From Kocuria flava (GTDB lineage Bacteria; Actinomycetota; Actinomycetes; Actinomycetales; Micrococcaceae): a stretch of 64,000 nucleotides of DNA. Below are positions 48,484 through 55,255 of this stretch, one piece after another (position 1 is the stretch's first letter; every line of letters begins with the position of its first letter). The position numbers and the translations under genes were made by a program. The notes beneath the pieces were generated by a model. The model was not told the DNA's origin. It made no database searches and worked only from the letters and a program-made list of their open reading frames with translations. The stretch is from NCBI RefSeq assembly GCF_001482365.1, contig NZ_CP013254.1:372001-436000 (forward strand), in the 5' to 3' direction.

Positions 48484-49337
48484 CGGAGCCCACCGGCCGG
48501 GGACCGGCCCCCGGCCGGAACCCCCGCGAGGTCCGACGGGCCGGGGTCGCAGGCACCGGCGCCGATCCGCCCGGCCCGCGGGGAGGAGGCGACGGCGGCG
48601 TGGCGGCGGACGGGGATCCGCCCGGCGGCCGCGGCGAGCCGGCCCGCGGTCACGGCGTGGCGCATCGCCGTGGCCATGGCCACCGGGTCCTGGGCCCGGG
48701 TGACGGCGCTGGCCAGCAGCACGGCGTCGCAGCCGAGCTCCATCGCCAGGGCGGCCTCGGAGGCGGTGCCGATCCCGGCGTCGAGGACGACGGGCACGGA
48801 CGCGCGGGCGACGATGAGCTCGATGTTGTGCGGGTTGAGGATGCCCAGGCCGGTGCCGATGGGGGCGCCCAGGGGCATGACGGCGGCCGCGCCCACGTCC
48901 TCGAGCCGGCGGGCGAGCGCCGGGTCGTCGGAGGTGTAGGCGAGGACCCGGAAGCCGCGCGCCACGAGCTGCTCGGTGGCGTCCAGCAGCTCGACGACGT
49001 CGGGCAGCAGCGTCTGCTCGTCGGCGATCACCTCGAGCTTGACCCAGTCCGTGCCGAGGGCCTCGCGGCCGAGCTCGGCGGTGAGCACGGCGTCGCGGGC
49101 GGTGGCGCAGCCGGCGGTGTTGGGCAGGATCCGGATGCCCAGGCGCTCGAGCAGCCCGAACAGCGAGTCGCCGCGGCCGGGGGCGTAGCGGCGCAGGGCC
49201 ACGGTGGTCAGCTCGGTGCCGGAGGCCACGAGGGCCTGTTCGAGGGTGTGCAGGGAGCTCAGTCCGCCGGTGCCCATGATCAGCCGGGAGGACAGGCGCA
49301 CGCCGTCGAGGACGAGCGGGTCGGAGGCGGGGTGCAC
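48480..49337 (-). CDS. thiG: Thiazole synthase ThiG
   Basis: The 285-residue TIM-barrel enzyme makes the thiazole phosphate from deoxyxylulose 5-phosphate, dehydroglycine and ThiS thiocarboxylate. The Schiff-base Lys is K100 in DWVKLEVI, and phosphate-binding LDAGIGTASEAALAMELG is clear. GTG at 49337 follows GGGAGG. The C-terminal 40 residues (after RIPVRRHAAVASSP) extend beyond the usual length near 260 and look disordered. It overlaps moeZ and follows thiS by 4 bp. Confidence 0.93.
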   Translation of the reverse strand: MHPASDPLVLDGVRLSSRLIMGTGGLSSLHTLEQALVASGTELTTVALRRYAPGRGDSLFGLLERLGIRILPNTAGCATARDAVLTAELGREALGTDWVKLEVIADEQTLLPDVVELLDATEQLVARGFRVLAYTSDDPALARRLEDVGAAAVMPLGAPIGTGLGILNPHNIELIVARASVPVVLDAGIGTASEAALAMELGCDAVLLASAVTRAQDPVAMATAMRHAVTAGRLAAAAGRIPVRRHAAVASSPRAGRIGAGACDPGPSDLAGVPAGGRSPAGGLR

Positions 49338-49341
49338 GGGC

Positions 49342-49581
49342 TCAGCCTCCCTGCACGGCGGTGACGATCTCGACGGACCGGCCCTCGCCCACCGTGGTGG
49401 TCGCCCACCGGCTGCGGGGCACGACCGCGGCGTCGAGGGCCACGGCGACCCCGAGGCGCCCGCCGTCCAGCGGGGCGCCGTCGGGCCCTAGGGGGCGGCC
49501 GACGGCCTCGGCGACGAGGTCGGCGACGGTCGGCTCGCCCTCGGTCTCGTGCGGGCGGCCGTTGAGGCGGAGGACGGTCAT
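49342..49581 (-). CDS. thiS: Sulfur carrier protein ThiS
   Basis: The 79-residue ubiquitin-like protein starts MTVLRLNGRPHETEGEPTV and ends in the required Gly-Gly (TAVQGG), which is activated by ThiF and carries sulfur for ThiG. It is slightly longer than the usual 66 residues, with an insertion around LGPDGAPLDGG. ATG overlaps the thiO stop in ATGA, so the genes are translationally coupled. Confidence 0.92.
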   Translation of the reverse strand: MTVLRLNGRPHETEGEPTVADLVAEAVGRPLGPDGAPLDGGRLGVAVALDAAVVPRSRWATTTVGEGRSVEIVTAVQGG

Positions 49582-50852
49582 CGGGGGCTCCTGGGAGTCG
49601 GGGACGGGGTGGCGAAGCGCTGCGGGTCGGTGGTGGTCAGCAGCTCCGCGTCGGCGGCGGGGTCGGGGCCGGGCTCGCCGGCGAGCAGCTGGGCGGCGAG
49701 GCGGGCGGCCAGCGGGGTGAGCAGCACGCCGTGGCGGAAGTAGCCGGTGGAGAGCACGAGCCCGGGCACGGGGGTCCCGTCCGGGTCGCGGACCGGACCC
49801 AGGCAGGGGACGTCGTCGGGGGTGCCGGGGCGGGCGCGGGCGAGGACCTCGGTGAGCTCGAGGTCGGCGGTGCCGGGCACCAGCGCCTGGGCGTCGCGCA
49901 GCAGCCGGAACACCCCGCCGGCGCTGGCCCCGGCGAGGTCGTCCTCGCGGGAGGTCGCCCCGATCACGAGCGTGCGGTCGGCCCGCGGCACGAGGTAGAC
50001 GGGCACCCCGTGGACGAGCCCGCGCACGGTGCGCCCGAGCAGCTCGGGGGCCCCGTCGGGCAGGCGGGCGCGCAGGATGTCCCCGTGCACCGGGCGCAGG
50101 GGCGGACGGGCCCCGGCGGGCAGCCCGTCGATCGCGGCGAGGGCGGCGCCCGGGGCCAGGAGCGTCCCGCCGGCGGAGACCATCCCGCCCCGGGACAGGC
50201 GCACGCCGGTCACGGCACCGGAGGGCCCGCGGCGCAGGGCCGTGACCCGGTCGTGGACGATGCGGACGGGCCCGGCCGGGGCGCCCTCGGGCGGGTCCTG
50301 GGCGGTGAGGGCGGCGAGCAGGGCCGCGACGAGCCGGCGCGGGTCGACCTGGTGGTCCCCGGGGATCCGGAAGGCGCCGGCGAGCCGAGGGCTCAGCGCG
50401 GGCTCGAGGGCGCGGGCCGCGCGCACCGGCAGGGCCTCCACCTCCATGCCGTGGCGCAGCTGCAGCTCCCGCAGGTCGGCCAGGGCCTGCCGGTCGGCGG
50501 GATCGGCGGCGCAGACGAGGGTCTCGGTGGCGCGGTGGCCCACGGACGCGCCCGCGGCGGCCTCGAGCCCGGCCACGAACCCCGGGTACGCGGCGGCCGA
50601 GGCGCGCATGAGGGGGACGAGCGCGTCCTGCCGGTGCTGGACCTCGCTGACGGGGGCGAGCATCCCGGCGGCGGCGCGGCTGGCGCCCGCCCCGGGGTCG
50701 GGGTCGACGACGACGACGGAGCACCCCCGGCGCCGCAGCTCCCAGGCGGTGGCCAGGCCGATGACGCCGGCGCCGACCACGGCGACGTCCGCGCGCAGGT
50801 GCTCGGTCCCGGCCGGGTGCGGGGAGGTGGTCGGAGGGTGCACGGTGTCCAC
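49578..50852 (-). CDS. thiO: Glycine oxidase ThiO
   Basis: The 424-residue DAO-family flavoenzyme has the FAD motif VVGAGVIGLATAWELRRRG, the GASRAAAGMLAPVSE segment typical of ThiO, and GYFRHGVLLTPLAA near the C-terminus. It oxidises glycine to dehydroglycine for thiazole formation. GTG at 50852 has AGGAAAGGA (50859-50867, minus strand) 6 nt upstream; this ribosome site is also the 3' end of the TPP riboswitch. It is the first gene of thiO-thiS-thiG-moeZ. Confidence 0.92.
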   Translation of the reverse strand: MDTVHPPTTSPHPAGTEHLRADVAVVGAGVIGLATAWELRRRGCSVVVVDPDPGAGASRAAAGMLAPVSEVQHRQDALVPLMRASAAAYPGFVAGLEAAAGASVGHRATETLVCAADPADRQALADLRELQLRHGMEVEALPVRAARALEPALSPRLAGAFRIPGDHQVDPRRLVAALLAALTAQDPPEGAPAGPVRIVHDRVTALRRGPSGAVTGVRLSRGGMVSAGGTLLAPGAALAAIDGLPAGARPPLRPVHGDILRARLPDGAPELLGRTVRGLVHGVPVYLVPRADRTLVIGATSREDDLAGASAGGVFRLLRDAQALVPGTADLELTEVLARARPGTPDDVPCLGPVRDPDGTPVPGLVLSTGYFRHGVLLTPLAARLAAQLLAGEPGPDPAADAELLTTTDPQRFATPSPTPRSPR

Positions 50853-50859
50853 CGGCTGT

Positions 50860-50945
50860 CCTTTCCTACGGCGGCATGACCCGCATCAGGTGTGGCGGTC
50901 GGCGCTCAAGCCCTCTCAGCCCCGTCCGGGGCTCCCGCAGAACGC
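50860..50945 (-). promoter_or_regulatory. TPP riboswitch (THI element) for thiOSG-moeZ
   Basis: Minus-strand conserved blocks occur in order: CGGGAGCCC near 50937, CTGAGAGGG at 50919-50911, ACCTGATGCGGGT at 50891-50879 and CATGCCGCCGTAGGAAAGG at 50878-50860. These match the TPP-binding aptamer. The ribosome binding site of thiO lies inside the last block, so TPP binding should block translation rather than only end transcription. Confidence 0.93.
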
Positions 50946-50980
50946 GCTGGAGCTCGTCCTCACGGACTACCCTTCAGCGT

Positions 50981-51709
50981 GTGACCCAGCATACCGAGAC
51001 CCCCCGATCCGTCACGACCCCCGGTGCCCCCGGCAGCGCGCCGGTGAGCGCGCTGCGCCGCGAGCGGGCCGCCCGGCTGGCCACGGCCCGGCTGTACGTG
51101 TGCACCGGCGCGCGCACGGAGCGGGGCGACCTCGAGGAGTTCCTGCACGCGATCTGCGCCGGCGGGGCGGACGTCGTGCAGCTGCGCGACAAGTCCCTCG
51201 AGGTGGACGCCGAGCTCGAGGCCCTGGACGTGCTGGCGCGGGTCGCGGCCGAGCACGGGACGCTGTTCGCCGTCAACGACCGCGCCGACGTCGCCGCGCT
51301 CGTGGGCGCCGACGTCTTCCACGGCGGCCAGCACGACCTCTCCCCCGCCCAGGCCCGCGCGCTGCTCGGCCCGGACGTGCTGATCGGGCGCTCGACCCAC
51401 AGTGCCGCCCAGGCCCGCGCCGCGCTCGAGGACCCCGAGGTCGACTACTTCTGCACCGGCCCGCTGTGGGAGACCCCCACCAAGCCCGGGCGGGCGGCCA
51501 CCGGCCTCGGGCTCGTCGAGGAGACCGCCGCGCTGACCGCCGGCCGGGCGGGGGCCGTGCCGTGGTTCGCGATCGGCGGCATCGACGCGGACCGCCTGCC
51601 GGCGGTGCTGGCGGCCGGGGCGCGGCGCGCCGTCGTCGTCCGGGCCGTCACGGAGGCCGTCGACCCGGAGGCGGCCGCCCGCCGGCTGCGGGAGCTGCTG
51701 CCGGCCTGA
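50981..51709 (+). CDS. thiE: Thiamine-phosphate synthase ThiE
   Basis: The 242-residue TIM-barrel enzyme joins HMP-pyrophosphate and thiazole phosphate. Motifs: GGADVVQLRDKSLEVDAEL, LFAVNDRADVAALVGADVFHGGQ cut at its recognisable NDR, IGRSTHS and FAIGGIDADRL. GTG at 50981 follows a TACCCT -10 box (50968-50973) by 7 nt, indicating a leaderless transcript without the riboswitch that governs the divergent thi operon. The N-terminal 30 residues are a non-conserved extension. Confidence 0.92.
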   Translation: MTQHTETPRSVTTPGAPGSAPVSALRRERAARLATARLYVCTGARTERGDLEEFLHAICAGGADVVQLRDKSLEVDAELEALDVLARVAAEHGTLFAVNDRADVAALVGADVFHGGQHDLSPAQARALLGPDVLIGRSTHSAAQARAALEDPEVDYFCTGPLWETPTKPGRAATGLGLVEETAALTAGRAGAVPWFAIGGIDADRLPAVLAAGARRAVVVRAVTEAVDPEAAARRLRELLPA

Positions 51710-51746
51710 GCCCGGCACGCGCCCCGGGACGCACCGCGGAAGAACA

Positions 51747-51809
51747 CCGCGAGGGGCGGCGTTCGGCGGCTCTGCGGGAAACAGAACCGCCGAACGCCGC
51801 CCCTCGCGG
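51747..51809. repeat. Dispersed palindromic element, copy 3
   Basis: A perfect 23-bp stem (51747-51769 with 51787-51809) continues, after one mismatch, into TCTG/CAGA. It shares GCGAGGGGCGGCGTTCGGCG with copies 1 and 2. It lies between convergent thiE and the C26 peptidase-like gene. Confidence 0.88.
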
Positions 51810-51821
51810 ACTGGGGGAACC

Positions 51822-52643
51822 TCACGCGGCCAGCAGGTCCTCCCCCGCGGCCGGGCGGCGGCCGGCCGCCAGCTGCGCCCCGAAGGCGCCGAACAGCGCC
51901 CGCCGGTGCGCGCACGGACCGTGGGAGTCCTCGGGGTGCCACTGCAGCCCGAGGACCCAGGTGCGGTGGCGGTGCTCGACGGCCTCGACGGTGCCGTCCC
52001 CGGCCACGGCGGCGACCCGCAGGTCGGGGCCGACGACGGCGAGGCCCTGGTGGTGGTCGGAGCGGACGGTGGCCCGCCCGGCACCGAGGAGACCGGCCAG
52101 GCGGCTGCCGGGCGCGAGCACGACCTCCTCCTCCCGGGCCTCGGCCCGCTCGGGGTGCCCCTGGTGCCCGGGGCCGAGGCCGGGGACGAGGGTCCCGCCG
52201 CACGCGATGTTCAGCAGCTGGGCGCCGCGGCCGACGGCGAGCAGCGGGGCGTCGCGGTCGAGGCACGCGGTGAGCAGCTCCAGGGTGTAGCGGTCGGCGC
52301 GCGGGTCGACGCCGTACTGGCCGGGCACGGGCCCCTCGGCCCCGTGGAGGGCGGGGTCGACGTCGCCGCCGCCCAGCACCAGCAGCCCGTCGGCGGCCGC
52401 GGCGACGGCCGGGTCGGGCAGCGCGGCGGCGCTGGAGTCGACGAGGACCGGCCGGGCGCCCGCGTCGACGAGGGCCTGCAGCGCGGTGCGCGTGTAGCGG
52501 CGCACCAGGTCGCGGTGCCGGGGCGTGAGCCCCGGGAAGTTCAGCGAGACCACGACGGCCACGGTGGGGGCCCCGGCGCGCAGGGCCCACAGGCCCACGG
52601 GCGTCACCTCGTGCTCGTGAAGACGGACGGCTGATCGGTTCAT
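51822..52643 (-). CDS. Peptidase C26/PuuD-like class I glutamine amidotransferase fold lacking the nucleophile
   Basis: The 273-residue protein has the gamma-glutamyl-GABA hydrolase fold: DGLLVLGGGDVDPALHG, then LLAVGRGAQLLNIACGGTLV and the His-Glu motif LGLQWHPEDS. In active members the nucleophile stands in G-I/V-C-R-G-x-Q; here position 138 is Gly (codon GGC), so the catalytic Cys is missing. C148 is ten residues away and cannot replace it in the elbow. The protein may be a binding or regulatory pseudoenzyme, or a dead paralogue. ATG at 52643 follows GGAGGAGATGACCC. It is convergent with thiE across palindromic copy 3. Confidence 0.8.
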   Translation of the reverse strand: MNRSAVRLHEHEVTPVGLWALRAGAPTVAVVVSLNFPGLTPRHRDLVRRYTRTALQALVDAGARPVLVDSSAAALPDPAVAAAADGLLVLGGGDVDPALHGAEGPVPGQYGVDPRADRYTLELLTACLDRDAPLLAVGRGAQLLNIACGGTLVPGLGPGHQGHPERAEAREEEVVLAPGSRLAGLLGAGRATVRSDHHQGLAVVGPDLRVAAVAGDGTVEAVEHRHRTWVLGLQWHPEDSHGPCAHRRALFGAFGAQLAAGRRPAAGEDLLAA

Positions 52644-53102
52644 GGGTCATCTCCTCCCCGGTGAAGGGGTGTTCGTCTCGGGCGGCCCGCCGGGCGGGCC
52701 CGCGCCCCGCTCCGCCGGGCGGGCGGGGCGGGACGCTGTGCGGGATCGGCGGCCGGCGAGGCGCGCCGGCGGTGCCGCACAGCTCCGGCCGGTCGTGGTG
52801 GAGCCGGCCGGAGCTGCGGTGGGGATCCCAGGTCGAGGGGTGCCGTCCGGATCTCGATCCCCCGGGAACTGCCGTTCCCGTTCGTGGTGCACCTCACTGT
52901 GCCCCAGTGCCGGCCCTGCGCATCCCCGTCCAGGAGCAGAACATCGCCGGTTCTTCACCCTCCGCGAAGAACCCGCCGTTGCACATGGTCCACCGCCCCG
53001 GCGGGCCGGGCGAGGGACCCGGGACCACGGATCGTCCCCCAGCGCCGCGCTGCTCCCCGCCGGGACCCAGCCGGGCCTGCTAGAACGTGAGCTCCGGACC
53101 GC
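52644..53102. other. Intergenic region, 459 bp, with three inverted repeats
   Basis: No frame here has convincing codon structure; the longest open frames are shadows. It holds a 13-bp stem hairpin at 52780-52816 (terminator-like), GGGAAC-N4-GTTCCC at 52864-52879 and GGTTCTTC-N9-GAAGAACC at 52949-52973. The last two are spaced like operators. The segment 52880-53000 is less GC-rich than its surroundings and probably carries the promoter of the gene at 53103. Confidence 0.55.
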
Positions 53103-53879
53103 ATGCCGAGGAGGTGCGCCATCGCCACCACGACCGGGGACCGGCGCCGCTCCCGGCGCCCGCTCGCGGGACTGCTGCTGCTCGCGGCGCTCGCGGGAGC
53201 GCTCGCCCTCCTCGGCCCCGGTCTGCTCGAGGCCCTGCGCACGGGCGCGGGGCCGGGCTGGGGCAGCGAGTGCACGGTCGAGACCGCCGAGGGGCGGATC
53301 GGGCTCGACCGGGAGCAGGCGCAGCGGGCCACCACCGCGGTCGCGCTCGCGGCCCGCGGGCAGGCTCCCCCGGACACCTCCGATCTCGACGACGCCGTGC
53401 TGCAGCGGCTGGCCGAGGGCCCGCCCGGGGACGCCGGCCCGAGCCTGAGCTGCCGGGCGACGGCCGCCGAGGACCTGCCGGCGCAGGAGCTGACCCCCTC
53501 CGGCCTGACCCCGCGCGCCCAGCGGCTGCTCGAGGCGATGACCGGGGTCTTCGGGGAGCAGAGCCTCGGCGGCTTCGCCCCCGGTGGCGTGGGCACCGGG
53601 CACGGGGCGGAGTCGACGCACTACGACGGCCGCGCCGTCGACGTCTTCTTCCGCCCGGTGACCGAGGAGAACCGGCGGCAGGGGTGGGTCCTGGCGCACT
53701 GGCTCGCCGCCCACGCCGAGGAGCTGGAGGTGCAGTACGTGATCTTCGACGACCGGGTCTGGAGCGTGCACGGTCTGCGCGGGCAGTGGCAGGACTACGA
53801 CGCCCCCGACCCGGACAACGAGATCCTGCGCCACCTCGACCACGTGCACGTGGACGTGCTGCGCGGGGGAACCCGCTGA
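53103..53879 (+). CDS. Secreted or membrane-anchored LAS-type peptidase-like protein
   Basis: The 258-residue protein has one N-terminal hydrophobic helix (residues 20-40), then a domain of unknown fold with Cys in SECTVE and SCRA. The C-terminal domain has GHGAESTHYDGRAVDVFF, EELEVQYVIFDDRVWS and LDHVHVDVL. The H-x6-D and H-x-H pattern is that of LAS (VanY/MepA-like) zinc peptidases and of the ARB_07466-type domain of actinobacterial wall proteins. Peptidoglycan action outside the membrane is plausible but unproven. ATG at 53103 has no strong ribosome site, so the start may be wrong. Confidence 0.75.
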   Translation: MPRRCAIATTTGDRRRSRRPLAGLLLLAALAGALALLGPGLLEALRTGAGPGWGSECTVETAEGRIGLDREQAQRATTAVALAARGQAPPDTSDLDDAVLQRLAEGPPGDAGPSLSCRATAAEDLPAQELTPSGLTPRAQRLLEAMTGVFGEQSLGGFAPGGVGTGHGAESTHYDGRAVDVFFRPVTEENRRQGWVLAHWLAAHAEELEVQYVIFDDRVWSVHGLRGQWQDYDAPDPDNEILRHLDHVHVDVLRGGTR

Positions 53880-53917
53880 ACGCCGGCCGGAGGGAGCACA
53901 GACAGTAGACAGACTGA

Positions 53918-53938
53918 CTAGATAGCGGCACTATGTAG
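53918..53938 (+). promoter_or_regulatory. Putative PadR operator before padR-like gene
   Basis: CTAGATAG-N5-CTATGTAG forms a 21-bp inverted repeat with one mismatched base, ending 2 bp before the ATG at 53941. PadR-type repressors bind such AT-containing repeats over their own promoters, so autoregulation is likely. Confidence 0.6.
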
Positions 53939-53940
53939 CC

Positions 53941-54324
53941 ATGAGCACCGTCACCCAGCACAGCGAGTGGCTGCGCGGCGTCCTGGGCCTGTGCGTTCTG
54001 CGCACGCTCGCCGGAGGGCCCAGCTACGGCTACGCGATCGCGACCGCCCTGGCCGAGGCCGGTCTGGGCGAGGTCAAGGGCGGGACGCTCTACCCGCTGC
54101 TGGCCCGGCTGGAGAAGAACGCCCTGGTCACCGTCGAGTGGCGGGCCGGCGAGGGTGGGCCGGGCCGGAAGTACTTCGCCCTCACGGAGGCCGGCCGCGC
54201 CGAGCTCGAACAGGGCACCGCCCGGTGGCGGACGTTCGCGGCCACGGTCACCGGCCACCTCTCCCCCGCCGACGGCGCCCCGCCGCCCCCGCGCACCCCC
54301 CACACCTCGAGGAGCACACCGTGA
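53941..54324 (+). CDS. PadR-family transcriptional regulator
   Basis: The 127-residue protein has a PadR winged helix: WLRGVLGLCVLRTLAGGPSYGYAIATALA, the GEVKGGTLYPLLARLEKNALV recognition region and KYFALTEAGRAELE. It ends in a Pro-rich tail where the family usually has a dimer helix, so it is a short PadR. It overlaps the next gene by 4 bp (GTGA). Such short PadR genes typically sit before a HAAS-type membrane protein, as here. Confidence 0.87.
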   Translation: MSTVTQHSEWLRGVLGLCVLRTLAGGPSYGYAIATALAEAGLGEVKGGTLYPLLARLEKNALVTVEWRAGEGGPGRKYFALTEAGRAELEQGTARWRTFAATVTGHLSPADGAPPPPRTPHTSRSTP

Positions 54325-55097
54325 ACGCCGACGCCCGCACCCGTCCCCTCTCCGCCGAGGTCTGGCAGCGCCCGTTCGTGCGGGCCCACCACGCGTGGTG
54401 CGAGGACTTCGTGCTCGAGCTGCGCCTGCGCGACGTCCCGGGCCCGGTGATCGGGGACCGCCTCGGCGAGGTCGAGAGCCACTGCACGGCTGCCGGTGAG
54501 ACCCCGGAGGAGGCCTTCGGGGACCCCGCCGCCTACGCCGCCGGCATCGCCGAGGAGTCCCCGACGCGGCCGGCGTCCGGGTTCCGGCGGATCACGGCCC
54601 TGTCCGCGGCCCAGGTCGCGGCCCTGCTGGTGGGCACCGCCGCGGCGAGACCCTGGGCCCGCGGCGAGGACCTGGCCTACAACGCGGTGCAGGCGGGCCT
54701 GCTCGGGGTCTTCGTGCTGCTCCTGCTGGCCCTGCCCCGGGTCCTGGGCCCGCTCGTGCGCCGGCCCTGGACGGTCGGGCTCCCGTTCGTCGTCGTCGTC
54801 CAGCTCACGGGGCTGGGCGCGGCGCTCGCCGGGCGCCTCGACCTGCCGGCGGCGGTTTCCCTGCCCGCCGCACCGGTCGCGGTGGGGCTGTTCCCGGTGG
54901 TCCTGGTCCTGGCGTGGGCCGTGCACCGGGAGCTGGTGCACGGCCCCGGTGACGACGCGGTCCTCTCGCCGCTGCCCCCGCAGCCGGGCACCGCGCCCCG
55001 CGGCGCGGGCGGGCGCCGGGGGATCGCCGCCCTGACCGCGGCGATGCTGCCCGTGGCCTACCTCGTCCTCGCGGCCTTCGGCCGGCTCACCGCCTGA
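54321..55097 (+). CDS. Membrane protein of PadR-coupled (HAAS/DUF1700-like) type
   Basis: The 258-residue protein starts with a helical cytoplasmic domain (about 1-85; FVLELRLRDVPGPVIGDRLGEVESHC, EEAFGDPAAYAAGIAEE), which resembles HAAS/DUF1700 domains with the GDP-x-x-x-A motif. About four to five membrane helices follow. GTG at 54321 overlaps the padR stop. Proteins coded after PadR genes with this N-terminal domain probably take part in membrane-stress sensing, but their role is unknown. Confidence 0.75.
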   Translation: MNADARTRPLSAEVWQRPFVRAHHAWCEDFVLELRLRDVPGPVIGDRLGEVESHCTAAGETPEEAFGDPAAYAAGIAEESPTRPASGFRRITALSAAQVAALLVGTAAARPWARGEDLAYNAVQAGLLGVFVLLLLALPRVLGPLVRRPWTVGLPFVVVVQLTGLGAALAGRLDLPAAVSLPAAPVAVGLFPVVLVLAWAVHRELVHGPGDDAVLSPLPPQPGTAPRGAGGRRGIAALTAAMLPVAYLVLAAFGRLTA

Positions 55098-55170
55098 GGA
55101 CAGGCTCCGGGCGCGATGCGATCCGGCCCCACACAGGCCGGGGCCCGGGTTCCTCCTCTACCGGCAGCGC

Positions 55171-55227
55171 CGAGGGGCGGCGTCCGGTGGTTCTCCCGCG
55201 GGGGGAGCCACAGGACGCCGCCCCTCG
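55171..55227. repeat. Dispersed palindromic element, copy 4
   Basis: A perfect 15-bp stem (55171-55185 with 55213-55227) continues through GGTGG/CCAC and CTCCC/GGGAG inner pairing. It is the most diverged copy but keeps CGAGGGGCGGCGT and its complement. It lies between the convergent membrane-protein and gnd genes. Confidence 0.8.
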
Positions 55228-55255
55228 TCGTGCGCTGGGCGCGCGCGGGGTGGGC

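Noticed and set aside
52640..52897. 85-codon minus-strand frame before the C26-like gene
   Set aside because: Arg/Pro/Ala-rich, no ribosome site, and it contains the hairpins of the intergenic region; no sign of selection as protein.
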